Origin: an uncultured Saprospiraceae bacterium
GTDB lineage: Bacteria > Bacteroidota > Bacteroidia > Chitinophagales > Saprospiraceae
Reading direction: 5' to 3'
Length of the DNA stretch: 64,000 nucleotides
Assembly (NCBI GenBank): GCA_937929945.1
Contig: CALFUK010000163.1
Coordinates: forward strand, 1 to 64,000
A program made the translations under genes and the position numbers. Below, in pieces: positions 9,639 to 18,051 of the stretch; position 1 is the first letter of the stretch; every line of letters starts with the position of its first letter. The notes under the pieces were generated by a model that searched no databases, was not told the origin of the DNA, and saw nothing but the letters and a program-made list of their open reading frames with translations.

Positions 9639-9720
9639 TCACACAGAATAATTTAGTCAATGAGTAAGCGGTCACCTTGGCTGTGTGAACGGTCAGTTTT
9701 TCATGGTAAGCGGTAATTTA
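9639..9720. repeat. Short degenerate direct repeats with an inverted pair, possible IS21-end remnant
   Basis: Three spaced copies of an AGCGGT/AACGGT core (near 9667, 9689 and 9709, the middle one extended as ACGGTCAGTTT) lie together, with an 8-bp inverted pair TCACACAG/CTGTGTGA at 9639-9646 and 9681-9688. Multiple GGTCAGTTT-like copies are a feature of IS21-family element ends, but no transposase gene is nearby. This is a suggestion by resemblance only. Confidence 0.25.
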
Positions 9721-9899
9721 GAAGAGGCTCGTCTGATGGTAGGATCAAGGCATCAGAGTTTATCTGAAAGATATATTGGATTGGGTGTGCCCTATGGCAT
9801 TCAGGCATAAATCTTACACGGATCAACTTTATACAAGAGTAAATGAAAATGTATACAGCTTCAAGCTCTGAGTATGTGGACACAATTGATCAAAAAGGA

Positions 9900-10082
9900 T
9901 TATCCATAATAATAGATCAATTTATGCCCGTCGCCCCAATAGCTTAAAAGCTTCGCATTAGACATAATCCATAGCACCTCTCCTACCTCTCTCATCAGGA
10001 CTGCAGCATGTTCTCCAGCGAAGTGAATGCGATGATGCTGATTACCAATGTCATCGGCAAATGCTTTTACAATCGTAAATAA
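9900..10082 (-). pseudogene. Orphan open frame without a start, possible gene remnant
   Basis: A minus-strand frame of 60 codons is open between a TGA near 10084 and TAA at 9900-9902. It lacks an upstream start and reads ADDIGNQHHRIHFAGEHA in its middle. The HFAGEHA segment resembles the conserved FAGEHT motif near the C-terminus of flavin amine oxidases, but the residues after it do not fit. It lies in the 502-bp stretch between the fibre-like gene and the vWA gene, which otherwise shows only short repeats. It may be a decayed gene end or coincidence. Confidence 0.25.
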
Positions 10083-10102
10083 TCATCAGAGCCAAATAGG
10101 TC

Positions 10103-12091
10103 CTATTTCTCAGCCAAGAAGCCATCACTCAGCTGTGCTGCCACTCGCATCAACCGAATACACTCTGCACGATAGCCGTGATTGTCCTTCGATCTTGCAC
10201 TCTCTGCTAACCTGATGATCTCCTCATACTTATATATTTGGGCATAAGCAGATTCTCTCAGCTTCATGCCGAAAGCCGCCACTGCTACCGCAAATCTCAC
10301 GTCCTTAGAAACATCATCTATACTTATTTCCTTACTGGATACAGTTAGTGATCGCGCCACACTCTTACTAGCTTCAGGAAGTTTATACCGATATTTAACA
10401 GTGGCCAATTCTTGATTCAAAATACCCGCGGGCTCTTTCTTGGCTTGTTGATATTGAAGGGCGTCTACTGAGCTCGCAAATTGGCTATGGCTACCGACGG
10501 GAATAATTTCGTAGAGTGCTGTCACCACATGCCCGCTCCCCACTTCACCAGCATCTTTCTTGTCATTATTAAAATCTTCTTTCTCCAGCATTCGATTTTC
10601 ATACCCGACTAATCGATACTGCTGAACATACGCTGGGTTAAATTCCACTTGAATTTTCACATCCTTCGCTACGGTGTGCATCGTCCCACCAAATTCTGAC
10701 ACCAGGACTTTCTGTGCCTCTTGAAGATTATCGATGTAGGCATGATTCCCATTTCCCCTATCTGCTAAGGTTTGCATCTGCTCATCTTTATAATTGCCCA
10801 TGCCATAGCCCAGTACCGAGAGGTAGACACCTGACTCGCTCTTTTTCTCAATCAGCGTCTTCAGGTCTTTGGCAGAATTCACTCCTACATTGAAGTCACC
10901 ATCACTTGCAAGAATGACTCGATTATTACCATCCTCGATAAAATGCTCGGTTGCGATATCATAGGCTGCCTCAATCCCTGCTGCTCCTGCTGTGGACCCT
11001 CCAGCACCTAGACCTTTGATGGCTTTCATTATTTTCTTTTTTTCAGCAGCCGAGGTAGACTCCAGCACTGTACCAGCATTACCAGCGTAGGTCACAATAG
11101 CGACACGATCTTCTGGGCGCAATTGATTCAGCAATAAATGGAAGGATGACTTAACCAAGGGTAGTTTGTTGGGTGCATTCATCGATCCTGATACGTCTAT
11201 GAGAAAGACAAGGTTAGAAGCGGGAAGCAGGTCCGTTTTTATCTTCTTCGCCTGCATACCGATGTGCAAGAGTCGATGTTCAGGATTCCATGGACAAGTG
11301 CTGAGACTGGATTGCACTGTGATGGGATCTGCTCCTTGGGGCTGTGCATAGTCATAATCAAAATCAAAATAATTAATCATCTCCTCGATTCTGACTGCAT
11401 CCGCTGGTGGGAGCTGACCATTATCGAGAAATCGTCTGACATTCGCATAAGCTGCTCGGTCCACATCGATAGAAAAAGTAGATAGTGCTTCGTCAGTCGG
11501 GCTTTGGAATTTGTTCTCTTTAATTGTGCCGTATTGTTCTGTCTGATTGATTTGAGGTGAATAATGATCTTGGTAAAAATAATTATGGTGTGAATAATTC
11601 TGACCTTGATTTTCACTGATTCCCGCTGAGACAGCTCTTACTTTACCAATATGGTTCACTCTTTTATGGGGCGTATTAGAATATCCCGTCACGACTACTT
11701 CATCCATCATAATACCTTGGGATAAAGTGACGAGGTGATGTTCTGCGTCTTTTGAAATATTGATCATCTTCGACTCAAATCCCGCATAGGTAATTTCTAA
11801 TTTCCAAGGTAAAGCCACAGCACTACTCAAAGCAAAGTCTCCATCAATATTAGTGGTCGTCCCTTCTGAGGTGCCTATGATATGAACGGCGGCACCGATG
11901 AGAGCCTCTCCATTTTCATCAGTTACTTTTCCTGTAGTACTGCAATGGAAACAAGAAGTATAAAAAATATCGGTACCGCAGCCAATAGCCAGATTGGATG
12001 CTGTCAAGTGACTTAAATAAGAGTGTCGACAACCAATAGATAATAACATGGATAAACAAAAACACCAAATAGACAGCAATTGAAATTTCAT
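10103..12091 (-). CDS. vWA (YfbK-type, DUF3520) lipoprotein with carboxypeptidase-regulatory N-domain
   Basis: Starting at the internal ATG at 12091 (a second ATG lies 9 bp upstream), the protein has a lipoprotein signal ending LSIGC. Numbering from the upstream ATG, a carboxypeptidase-regulatory-like domain spans about 55-140 and ends in the MDEVVVTGY motif usual before TonB-receptor plugs. A YfbK-type N-terminal vWA extension follows (about 200-285), then a vWA domain with the metal-binding DVSGS motif (D302, S304, S306), then DUF3520 (about 470-665). vWA domains bind protein partners through a metal. In Bacteroidetes such proteins often lie near ECF sigma factors, as here with the gene at 13648. 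The exact role is unknown; a cell-envelope assembly or signalling part is likely. Confidence 0.85.
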   Translation of the reverse strand: MKFQLLSIWCFCLSMLLSIGCRHSYLSHLTASNLAIGCGTDIFYTSCFHCSTTGKVTDENGEALIGAAVHIIGTSEGTTTNIDGDFALSSAVALPWKLEITYAGFESKMINISKDAEHHLVTLSQGIMMDEVVVTGYSNTPHKRVNHIGKVRAVSAGISENQGQNYSHHNYFYQDHYSPQINQTEQYGTIKENKFQSPTDEALSTFSIDVDRAAYANVRRFLDNGQLPPADAVRIEEMINYFDFDYDYAQPQGADPITVQSSLSTCPWNPEHRLLHIGMQAKKIKTDLLPASNLVFLIDVSGSMNAPNKLPLVKSSFHLLLNQLRPEDRVAIVTYAGNAGTVLESTSAAEKKKIMKAIKGLGAGGSTAGAAGIEAAYDIATEHFIEDGNNRVILASDGDFNVGVNSAKDLKTLIEKKSESGVYLSVLGYGMGNYKDEQMQTLADRGNGNHAYIDNLQEAQKVLVSEFGGTMHTVAKDVKIQVEFNPAYVQQYRLVGYENRMLEKEDFNNDKKDAGEVGSGHVVTALYEIIPVGSHSQFASSVDALQYQQAKKEPAGILNQELATVKYRYKLPEASKSVARSLTVSSKEISIDDVSKDVRFAVAVAAFGMKLRESAYAQIYKYEEIIRLAESARSKDNHGYRAECIRLMRVAAQLSDGFLAEK

Positions 12092-12169
12092 AACAAACAA
12101 GATTTTAGCATGACTGAATTCAAAATATAATTCGTAAGATGAGATGCAGGCGTTTATAAGATTACATAA

Positions 12170-12337
12170 ATGAGAAGACTAAACTTTATGGAGAGAAGGA
12201 AAAACTTATTTTCAATACCGTTCTTGATAGTGATGGGGATATCTATTGCAAATAGAGACTTTGTCCTTGCCCAAAGTCCCCTTTATAAAGAAATTATAAG
12301 GCGTCACCCTACAGTGATAGCTATAATTGACAGGTAG
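12170..12337 (+). CDS. Possible small secreted peptide (55 aa)
   Basis: An ATG frame of 55 codons reads as a positively charged N-terminus (MRRLNFMERRKN), a hydrophobic stretch (FSIPFLIVMGISI) and a polar tail after an LAQS site that resembles a signal-peptidase cut. It occupies most of the 305-bp gap between two minus-strand genes and is on the opposite strand to both. I recognise no family. It could be a real small exported peptide, the truncated start of a lost gene, or chance. Confidence 0.25.
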   Translation: MRRLNFMERRKNLFSIPFLIVMGISIANRDFVLAQSPLYKEIIRRHPTVIAIIDR

Positions 12338-12396
12338 TCTAGTAGCTCGATCATTCTAATTAATGAGCCTGCAAATCAATTTAAAAATTCCCTCAG

Positions 12397-13488
12397 TCAA
12401 AAATCTTCGACCCCAGCCAGCTCTAAGTGAGCTTCCAGTGACTCAATTAATTCATCAAATATTAAATGATAAAAATGCTTGGGATCACCATCAAGCTGCA
12501 CAGCCTCTAGCGCTTTGTAATAGGCCAGGCGCTTATTCAACTCACCCTTCAGAATAGCAATGGGAAATCCATGACGAAGAAGTATTAGATTCATAACTAA
12601 TCGTGATGTCCGACCATTACCGTCTATAAAGGGATGAATGGAAACCAATCTCTCATGCATCTCTGCCGCCAAAATCACCGGATGCAGCTGAGAGGCATGC
12701 CTCTGATAATACAAGAAGTAGTCCTCCATTAATTTATCAAGTAAGTATGGCTGCGGTGGTACATGCTGACTCCCTGAAATACGGACTGGCACATTACGAT
12801 ACACTCCAGCATTCTCTTTATCAATGCCTCTGAGCACCAAGCTGTGCAGCTCCCTCAAGACACGCTCACCGAATACCACCTCATCCTGGACCAAATCAAC
12901 AAGATAGCTGCTGGCATCAGCATGATTGATGGCCTCCAAATGCTCAGTCATAGATTTGCCACTGATGGTGATCCCCTTAGAAATGACCAGCTCCGTCTCT
13001 TGCAAGCTCAGCGTATTACCTTCTATACGATTACTCTCATAGGTGTACTGTAGTGAAAAGTACTGCTCCATCTTATCAAGCTGAGTGCCCTTCAATGGCT
13101 TATGGCTCTTCCATAGTATATGCAGCGAATCGATGCGATCTAATTTCTGCTGCAGTGACTGCCCTAACTCCACGACAGCAAAAGTCTTATGCTCTGATCG
13201 CAGGTACTCGACTCGATCCTCAGCCGCAATCATAGCATCCATAGCAATGTCAAGATCATAGCTGACCAGAGATACGATCTTCTCGGCGAGCCAAGCCTTC
13301 TTCAGTGTGAGTGGATCAATGGCATAGGCCTCTGCCAATGCAGCCATGTGCTTTTCGGCGGGAAGCCGCTGCCCATTTTCATATTTGCTGATGAGTGCCT
13401 GGTCAATGTGAGATGCCTTAACGACATCCCTCACCTTGAGCTGTAAGTTCTTTCTTTGATTCTTCAGTAGATTCGAGAAGGTTTTCAT
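12397..13488 (-). CDS. Fic-family adenylyltransferase-like protein with N-terminal XRE HTH
   Basis: The gene can be read from a TTG at 13536, but a promoter-like TAAATTTG lies inside that extension, so I prefer the ATG at 13488 (MKTFSNLL). Numbering from 13536, an XRE helix-turn-helix covers about 20-80 and the Fic domain about 155-365. The full Fic active-site motif HPFIDGNGR is present (H301-R309). An inhibitory helix of the S-x-x-x-E-G type precedes it (S168-E172-G173), so this is a class II, self-inhibited Fic enzyme. Fic enzymes transfer AMP or another nucleotide group to target hydroxyls. No antitoxin gene lies next to it, in keeping with the internal inhibitory helix. The HTH suggests it also binds DNA, perhaps its own promoter. 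Confidence 0.88.
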   Translation of the reverse strand: MKTFSNLLKNQRKNLQLKVRDVVKASHIDQALISKYENGQRLPAEKHMAALAEAYAIDPLTLKKAWLAEKIVSLVSYDLDIAMDAMIAAEDRVEYLRSEHKTFAVVELGQSLQQKLDRIDSLHILWKSHKPLKGTQLDKMEQYFSLQYTYESNRIEGNTLSLQETELVISKGITISGKSMTEHLEAINHADASSYLVDLVQDEVVFGERVLRELHSLVLRGIDKENAGVYRNVPVRISGSQHVPPQPYLLDKLMEDYFLYYQRHASQLHPVILAAEMHERLVSIHPFIDGNGRTSRLVMNLILLRHGFPIAILKGELNKRLAYYKALEAVQLDGDPKHFYHLIFDELIESLEAHLELAGVEDF

Positions 13489-13505
13489 GACATTATTATT
13501 CATGA

Positions 13506-13537
13506 CAAATTTAGTCATATTTTTCAGGACTTTCAAT
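13506..13537 (-). promoter_or_regulatory. Putative promoter of the Fic gene
   Basis: On the minus strand ATTG (13534-13537) and TAAATTTG (13506-13513) are separated by 20 bp, matching the Bacteroidetes TTTG/TAnnTTTG layout. Transcription would start near 13500, leaving a short leader before the ATG at 13488 and placing the upstream TTG outside the message. The same divergent gap also carries a palindrome GATTTATGTAAATC at 13592-13605, a possible operator for the HTH of the Fic protein or for the sigma gene. Confidence 0.45.
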
Positions 13538-13647
13538 ACCTTTCACATAATTCATTTTTACTAAAGTACTTTTTCAAAAAAAATTTACTTCGATTTATGT
13601 AAATCACGGCGCAAACTCATCTTAAGATTGTTGTAACTTCTCACGCA

Positions 13648-14211
13648 GTGAAATGGTATAAGTCAGCACATATCGAGTCATCAGATGAAAATCTACTCAG
13701 TCAATACCGACTGACTGGAGAGATGGACTATGTGTCAGACCTCTACAGCAAGTACGTGGAGCTCGTCTTTGGCCTTTGCCTCAAGTACCTACATGATGAA
13801 GAAAAAAGTAAGGATGCCGTGATGGATATCTATGAGCTGGTCGTCAAGAAAGTACAGGAGCACGAGGTAGATCACTTCAAGTCATGGCTCTATATCGTAT
13901 CAAAGAATCATTGTCTCGGTGTCCTGCGGAAAAAGAAAAAAGAGCTAGACAAAAAAGATAGCTATGCCAAGATCAACGGTCACGCAGTCTTCCACCCCTT
14001 TCAAGAAGATCTGAAAGAAGCACAGCTGCAGCAGCTGGAGTCTTGCATCGAGCACCTTATCGATACCCAGCAGACTTGCATCAAGATGTTCTACTTAGAT
14101 AAAAACTCGTACAAAGAAATAGCCAATCAGCTACAGATGAGCTGGTCCAGAATCAGATCACTGATTCAAAATGGCAGACGAAACCTTAAAATATGCATTG
14201 AGCAATCATGA
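13648..14211 (+). CDS. ECF-type RNA polymerase sigma-70 factor
   Basis: The 187-residue protein has sigma region 2 (about 35-105, with a YDxYE-like helix and FKSWLYIVSKNHCL) and region 4 (about 130-185, with YKEIANQLQMSWSRIRSLIQNGRRNL as the DNA-binding helix-turn-helix split across two helices). The start is GTG; conserved residues of the subfamily (DENLLSQY) begin about 12 residues in and there is no ATG before them. It overlaps the next gene by 4 bp (ATGA), a typical sigma/anti-sigma-like coupling. It probably drives this operon and envelope genes. Gene targets cannot be read from the window. Confidence 0.92.
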   Translation: MKWYKSAHIESSDENLLSQYRLTGEMDYVSDLYSKYVELVFGLCLKYLHDEEKSKDAVMDIYELVVKKVQEHEVDHFKSWLYIVSKNHCLGVLRKKKKELDKKDSYAKINGHAVFHPFQEDLKEAQLQQLESCIEHLIDTQQTCIKMFYLDKNSYKEIANQLQMSWSRIRSLIQNGRRNLKICIEQS

Positions 14212-15863
14212 CAGATCAAAGAAAAAGAGAATTACTCCAAGCTTACGCGGATGACACTATCTCGACAACAGATAGGCATCTACTAGAACGTGAGGCCTTA
14301 GATGATCCCTTCTTGTTTGAAGCCTTAGAGGGCTATGCTGTCGTTAATGATGCTAAGCTTAGTATTCTTTATCAGCCAGCAGCTGTAGTTCGCAAAGTAC
14401 AATTCAAAATAATCCTCACTGTCGCGGCCAGTCTAATGGCGCTAGCTGCTGTGGTCTTTGTCATGAGTGACCACCTTAGCTCGGATACCGACAAACTCCA
14501 AGTCAATATGGGCCGTACCGAAGAGGCATCAATAGATAAAGAAATAGCTATGCATGACATAGCTATGGAAGAGAGTCAACAGCCAGTTCTAGTGGACCAG
14601 CCAATGTCTGTTCCTCAAGAAGTAAATCAAACAAGAGCATCCAAGAAAAGAAATCTAAGGCAACCAACAAGTTCAGCCAGTGTAACGATAGATGACGAAG
14701 CTCCTCAGGATAATGAAATAAATCAAGCTATTCCTCTTGACCAAGCTATCTCTGTAGCTAATGCAAGCGCAACCACTGAAACTGAAGAGGCTGGTAAATC
14801 ATACGGAACAAGTTATTCGCGTCCTGACGATGACATTAAAAAGACAACTCCAGCAAGTAAAACTCAAAAAGAAGGCCTCTCGACTCTTCCCACTAAAGAC
14901 TTGAAAGACTACCAAATCAAGACTGGCTTAGCTGAACTACAGAGCCGAGTGATCAAAGGTCGAGTGACAGATATTAATGGTGAACCGCTAGTTGGTGCCC
15001 CCGTATCGATTGACGGAACAAATACTGCAACGCTTACGGATAAAACGGGGCTGTACGAGCTTCCTATAGCACCTTCGGATTCTCCTGTGATCGCTGTCAG
15101 CTATAATGGATTTATGGGTCAGAAAATACCCATGAGTCAATTTAGCTCTGATTCGTTTAATGTCATTTTAGAGCAAAACGGAATAGTGCTCGACGAAGTG
15201 GTAGTCCCTGGATATACCGGCCCTAATGCCAAGAGTTCTTCCATGATTTACCCCGATTCAGTTCGAAGGAAATCTACGATTAAAGACGACTATCAAAAAA
15301 GTGTAGTCAAAGGTACAGTAACTGATAATTATGGAGATCCGCTAATCGGAGCAGCAATACACCTAATTGGCTCTGAGATTGGGACTATCACAGATATACA
15401 TGGCGAATACGAACTAGTCATGGATAGCTCCAATCATCATGCCATCGAGGTGAGCTATACTGGATACTTAAGTGAGCAGGTCAATATCTCTGATCCTATC
15501 GAAACTTCTATATATGATGTCATCTTAGAAGAAGCCGTAACCCTTGATGAAATCGTCGTGACAGGATACCAGAAAAATGCAAGACGAGCCAAACCAAGCA
15601 TCACGGCATCACCTGAAATAGGATATGACAGTTTTCAGCAATTTATAGAAGAGAATATCAATCGACAACATTGTACAGCACAAGGCACTGTCACACTATC
15701 ATTTAGAATTAAGAAAAACGGCGAAATAAATAAAATAAAAATAGAGAAATCACTCCATCCAGCCTGCGACCAGGAAGCCATCAGATTATTGCAATCTGCT
15801 GGACGGTGGGCTACCATACCCTCTAGCAAAAGACATCATCAAGAGATTGAGATAAGCTTCTAG
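14208..15863 (+). CDS. Membrane protein with two carboxypeptidase-regulatory domains and a TonB C-terminal domain
   Basis: The 551-residue protein starts with a short cytoplasmic segment resembling anti-sigma N-termini (LLQAYADDTIST, about 1-60). A single membrane helix follows (about 66-86) and then a Ser/Thr/Glu-rich periplasmic linker. Two carboxypeptidase-regulatory-like domains lie at about 245-330 and 365-455, ending in LDEVVVPGY and LDEIVVTGY. A TonB C-terminal domain closes the protein (about 475-551). By position it is the partner of the ECF sigma factor. The TonB end would contact an outer-membrane receptor, and the N-terminus could hold the sigma factor. It lacks the FecR core, so the anti-sigma role is inference. 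The repeats match the N-domain of the vWA lipoprotein 2 kb away. Confidence 0.8.
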   Translation: MTDQRKRELLQAYADDTISTTDRHLLEREALDDPFLFEALEGYAVVNDAKLSILYQPAAVVRKVQFKIILTVAASLMALAAVVFVMSDHLSSDTDKLQVNMGRTEEASIDKEIAMHDIAMEESQQPVLVDQPMSVPQEVNQTRASKKRNLRQPTSSASVTIDDEAPQDNEINQAIPLDQAISVANASATTETEEAGKSYGTSYSRPDDDIKKTTPASKTQKEGLSTLPTKDLKDYQIKTGLAELQSRVIKGRVTDINGEPLVGAPVSIDGTNTATLTDKTGLYELPIAPSDSPVIAVSYNGFMGQKIPMSQFSSDSFNVILEQNGIVLDEVVVPGYTGPNAKSSSMIYPDSVRRKSTIKDDYQKSVVKGTVTDNYGDPLIGAAIHLIGSEIGTITDIHGEYELVMDSSNHHAIEVSYTGYLSEQVNISDPIETSIYDVILEEAVTLDEIVVTGYQKNARRAKPSITASPEIGYDSFQQFIEENINRQHCTAQGTVTLSFRIKKNGEINKIKIEKSLHPACDQEAIRLLQSAGRWATIPSSKRHHQEIEISF

Positions 15864-15869
15864 TGCAAG

Positions 15870-15900
15870 ACTGGAATTGATTGCTAGTCAATCATCCAGT
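15870..15900. terminator. Hairpin between convergent genes
   Basis: ACTGGA (15870-15875) pairs with TCCAGT (15895-15900), and an inner TGATTG/CAATCA stem lies next to it, separated by a 2-nt bulge. The hairpin lies 7 bp after the stop of the TonB-domain gene and before the convergent aminotransferase stop at 15963. There is no clear T-run after it, so terminator activity is uncertain. Confidence 0.35.
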
Positions 15901-15962
15901 TAATCCCCTAAGCAACAGTCTGAATTACAATCCACAAATTCTGTCTAAGTAAAATATTGGAC

Positions 15963-17369
15963 TCAACTCTTTACCTCCTGAAAAGCTGCTTCTAAAGCAG
16001 CAACGACGACATCAATCTCACTTTGTTGAATCACAAGCGGTGGCGAAATAATCAGCTTATTTCCTGAGGTCCGTATGATGGCACCATGATCTAAGGACTT
16101 TTGGTAAATGGCATTTACATATGGTTTAGCCATTGGGGTTTTCTTCTCTTTGTCTGAGACAAGTTCAATGGCTACCATTAAGCCTTTGCCTCTGACCTCT
16201 CCTACAGTCTCAAACTTATCCTCAAAGGGCTTTAATCTCTTCATCAGATACTCACCCTGTACCGCGGCATTATCAGGTAAGTTTTCGTCTTCGACAATTT
16301 TGAGAGATGCGATTGCTGCAGCACAGCCCAGCGGGTGACCAGAATACGTATATCCGTGAGCGATATTTCCAAAACCATCAGCATTTTGATGAAAAGCCTC
16401 GTCAATTTTTTCATTAAACATGGTAGCACCTAATGGAATGTAACCTGATGAAATACCTTTGGCCAAACACATGACATCTGGCTTCGTATCCCACCCTCTA
16501 GATCCAAACATACTACCAGTCCTACCGAATCCAGTGATGACCTCGTCAGCGATGAACAAGACACCATGTTTGTCACACACTTCTCTACATAAGGGAAAGA
16601 AATTTTCAGGCGGTACTATTACGCCACCAGCACCCTGCACCGGCTCAGCGATAAATGCTGCCACTGTATCCGCCCCTTGAAACTGAATCATTCGATCCAG
16701 TTGATCTGCTATTATTTCTCCCAGTCTTATGGGATCGTCATCAGTGTAGGGATTTCGGTATAACCAAGGTGAATCTAAGTGAAAGCAGCCCTGAAGCATT
16801 GGTTCATAAGCTCGCCTGAATCGGGAATTGCCATTTACAGATGCTGCACCAAAATGAGTACCATGGTACCCTTGTTTGAGTGAGATAAACTTATATCGAT
16901 CTTTGAATCCCAATATTTTCCAATACTGTCGCGCGATGCGTAAAGCAGTTTCCATAGCATCCGAGCCTCCTGAACTATAGAAGACACGCTTCATGTTTTC
17001 GTGCGCTGTCATTTCAATCAGCTTTCGAGACAGCTCAATTGATCTAGGATGTGACGTTCCTCGAAATGTAGAATAATATACTAACTCATCCATTTGGTCC
17101 ACTATTGCCTTCTTAATTTCTTCTCGCCCATAGCCACAGTTCACATTCCAAAGGCCACCGACTCCATCAACATATGTTTTTCCATCCACATCCTCTACAC
17201 GGACGCCATGCCCCGTCTTTATAATCAATGGCGGATTTTTTAATGAATCATTGGGATGGCCCATAGGATGCCATTGGTCCTTCCCATTCCACTCATTCCA
17301 CATCTCCTTTTGCAAATCTATCCTTACAAGATCTTTCTCTCCTGCTTCATTTATTTTTGAAAATTCCAT
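15963..17369 (-). CDS. Class III PLP-dependent aminotransferase (omega-amino acid type)
   Basis: The 468-residue enzyme has the class III fold with the PLP-binding lysine at K304 (CLAKGISSGY), the cofactor-ring aspartate D275 (ADEVITGFGRTG) and the HGYTYSGHPLGCAA segment of omega-amino acid:pyruvate transaminases. It would move an amino group from a terminal amine or omega-amino acid to pyruvate or another keto acid, giving an aldehyde. It is the last gene of the catabolic block, 4 bp after the HAD gene. Substrates such as beta-alanine, putrescine or taurine are all possible and cannot be told apart here. Confidence 0.88.
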   Translation of the reverse strand: MEFSKINEAGEKDLVRIDLQKEMWNEWNGKDQWHPMGHPNDSLKNPPLIIKTGHGVRVEDVDGKTYVDGVGGLWNVNCGYGREEIKKAIVDQMDELVYYSTFRGTSHPRSIELSRKLIEMTAHENMKRVFYSSGGSDAMETALRIARQYWKILGFKDRYKFISLKQGYHGTHFGAASVNGNSRFRRAYEPMLQGCFHLDSPWLYRNPYTDDDPIRLGEIIADQLDRMIQFQGADTVAAFIAEPVQGAGGVIVPPENFFPLCREVCDKHGVLFIADEVITGFGRTGSMFGSRGWDTKPDVMCLAKGISSGYIPLGATMFNEKIDEAFHQNADGFGNIAHGYTYSGHPLGCAAAIASLKIVEDENLPDNAAVQGEYLMKRLKPFEDKFETVGEVRGKGLMVAIELVSDKEKKTPMAKPYVNAIYQKSLDHGAIIRTSGNKLIISPPLVIQQSEIDVVVAALEAAFQEVKS

Positions 17370-17373
17370 ATGC

Positions 17374-18051
17374 TTAATTGCTTTTAAAAAATGATGGTTG
17401 ATTATTTAGATTAAGTACTCTGAGCACATATTCGTAACAGGCATCAGGCTGTGTAATGTCGAAGTGAAGCGTTCTGAGTCCACACTTCATAGCTCCCACT
17501 ATATTTCTGAGCTGATCATCGACAAAAAGGACCTCTGTCGGCTCTAATCGTAGTTCATCCAATGCTGTCTTATAAGCCCTTGGATCAGGTTTTAATATTT
17601 TAGAGTGAGTCGCATCATAAAAACTATCCAATTGCTTTCTGAATGGTAAGTTGTCTACAAAGGCTTTACCAGTAAATAATTCAATTTCATTGCTTAAAAT
17701 ACCTACTTTAAGCTCTGCCCGCTTAGCCAGTTCAATAGTTCTAACTGCTTGAGGTCTCAAAACTTTAGAATAATCAGTATCACCGCCCATTCCATTCAAT
17801 AAGTCTGGCATTGTCCAATTATCATGTCCTAGCAAAGCCCCAATTTCTTTAGCCCTTGTAGACCAATAATCTCGTTCGGTGATTTCATCTCTTTGCATCG
17901 ACATCCATAGCTCATCACTTGCTGGATCAAATGGACCTCTCCAAGTCAATGTCCCTTCTTCAAGTCCTAATGCATCCTCTGTCACCCGATGCCTTTCGAA
18001 TAAAGATTTACTAATGACGCTCCCAAAATCTAACAATAATGCTTTTATCAC
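17374..18051 (-). CDS. HAD-IA family hydrolase
   Basis: The 225-residue protein shows HAD motif I as LLDFGSV (nucleophile D8), motif II ILSNE, the motif III lysine in LKPDPRAY, and motif IV FVDDQLRN. Motif I has glycine where phosphatases usually have the second aspartate, as in the YihX and epoxide-hydrolase N-terminal subgroup, so phosphatase activity is likely but not certain. It starts with GTG overlapping the amine oxidase stop (GTGA). Sitting between amine oxidase and transaminase, it may remove a phosphate or similar group from a pathway intermediate. Confidence 0.82.
   Translation of the reverse strand: MIKALLLDFGSVISKSLFERHRVTEDALGLEEGTLTWRGPFDPASDELWMSMQRDEITERDYWSTRAKEIGALLGHDNWTMPDLLNGMGGDTDYSKVLRPQAVRTIELAKRAELKVGILSNEIELFTGKAFVDNLPFRKQLDSFYDATHSKILKPDPRAYKTALDELRLEPTEVLFVDDQLRNIVGAMKCGLRTLHFDITQPDACYEYVLRVLNLNNQPSFFKSN

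Noticed and set aside
12397-13488. Fic gene considered as half of a toxin-antitoxin pair
   Set aside because: The inhibitory helix is inside the protein and no small antitoxin gene is next to it.
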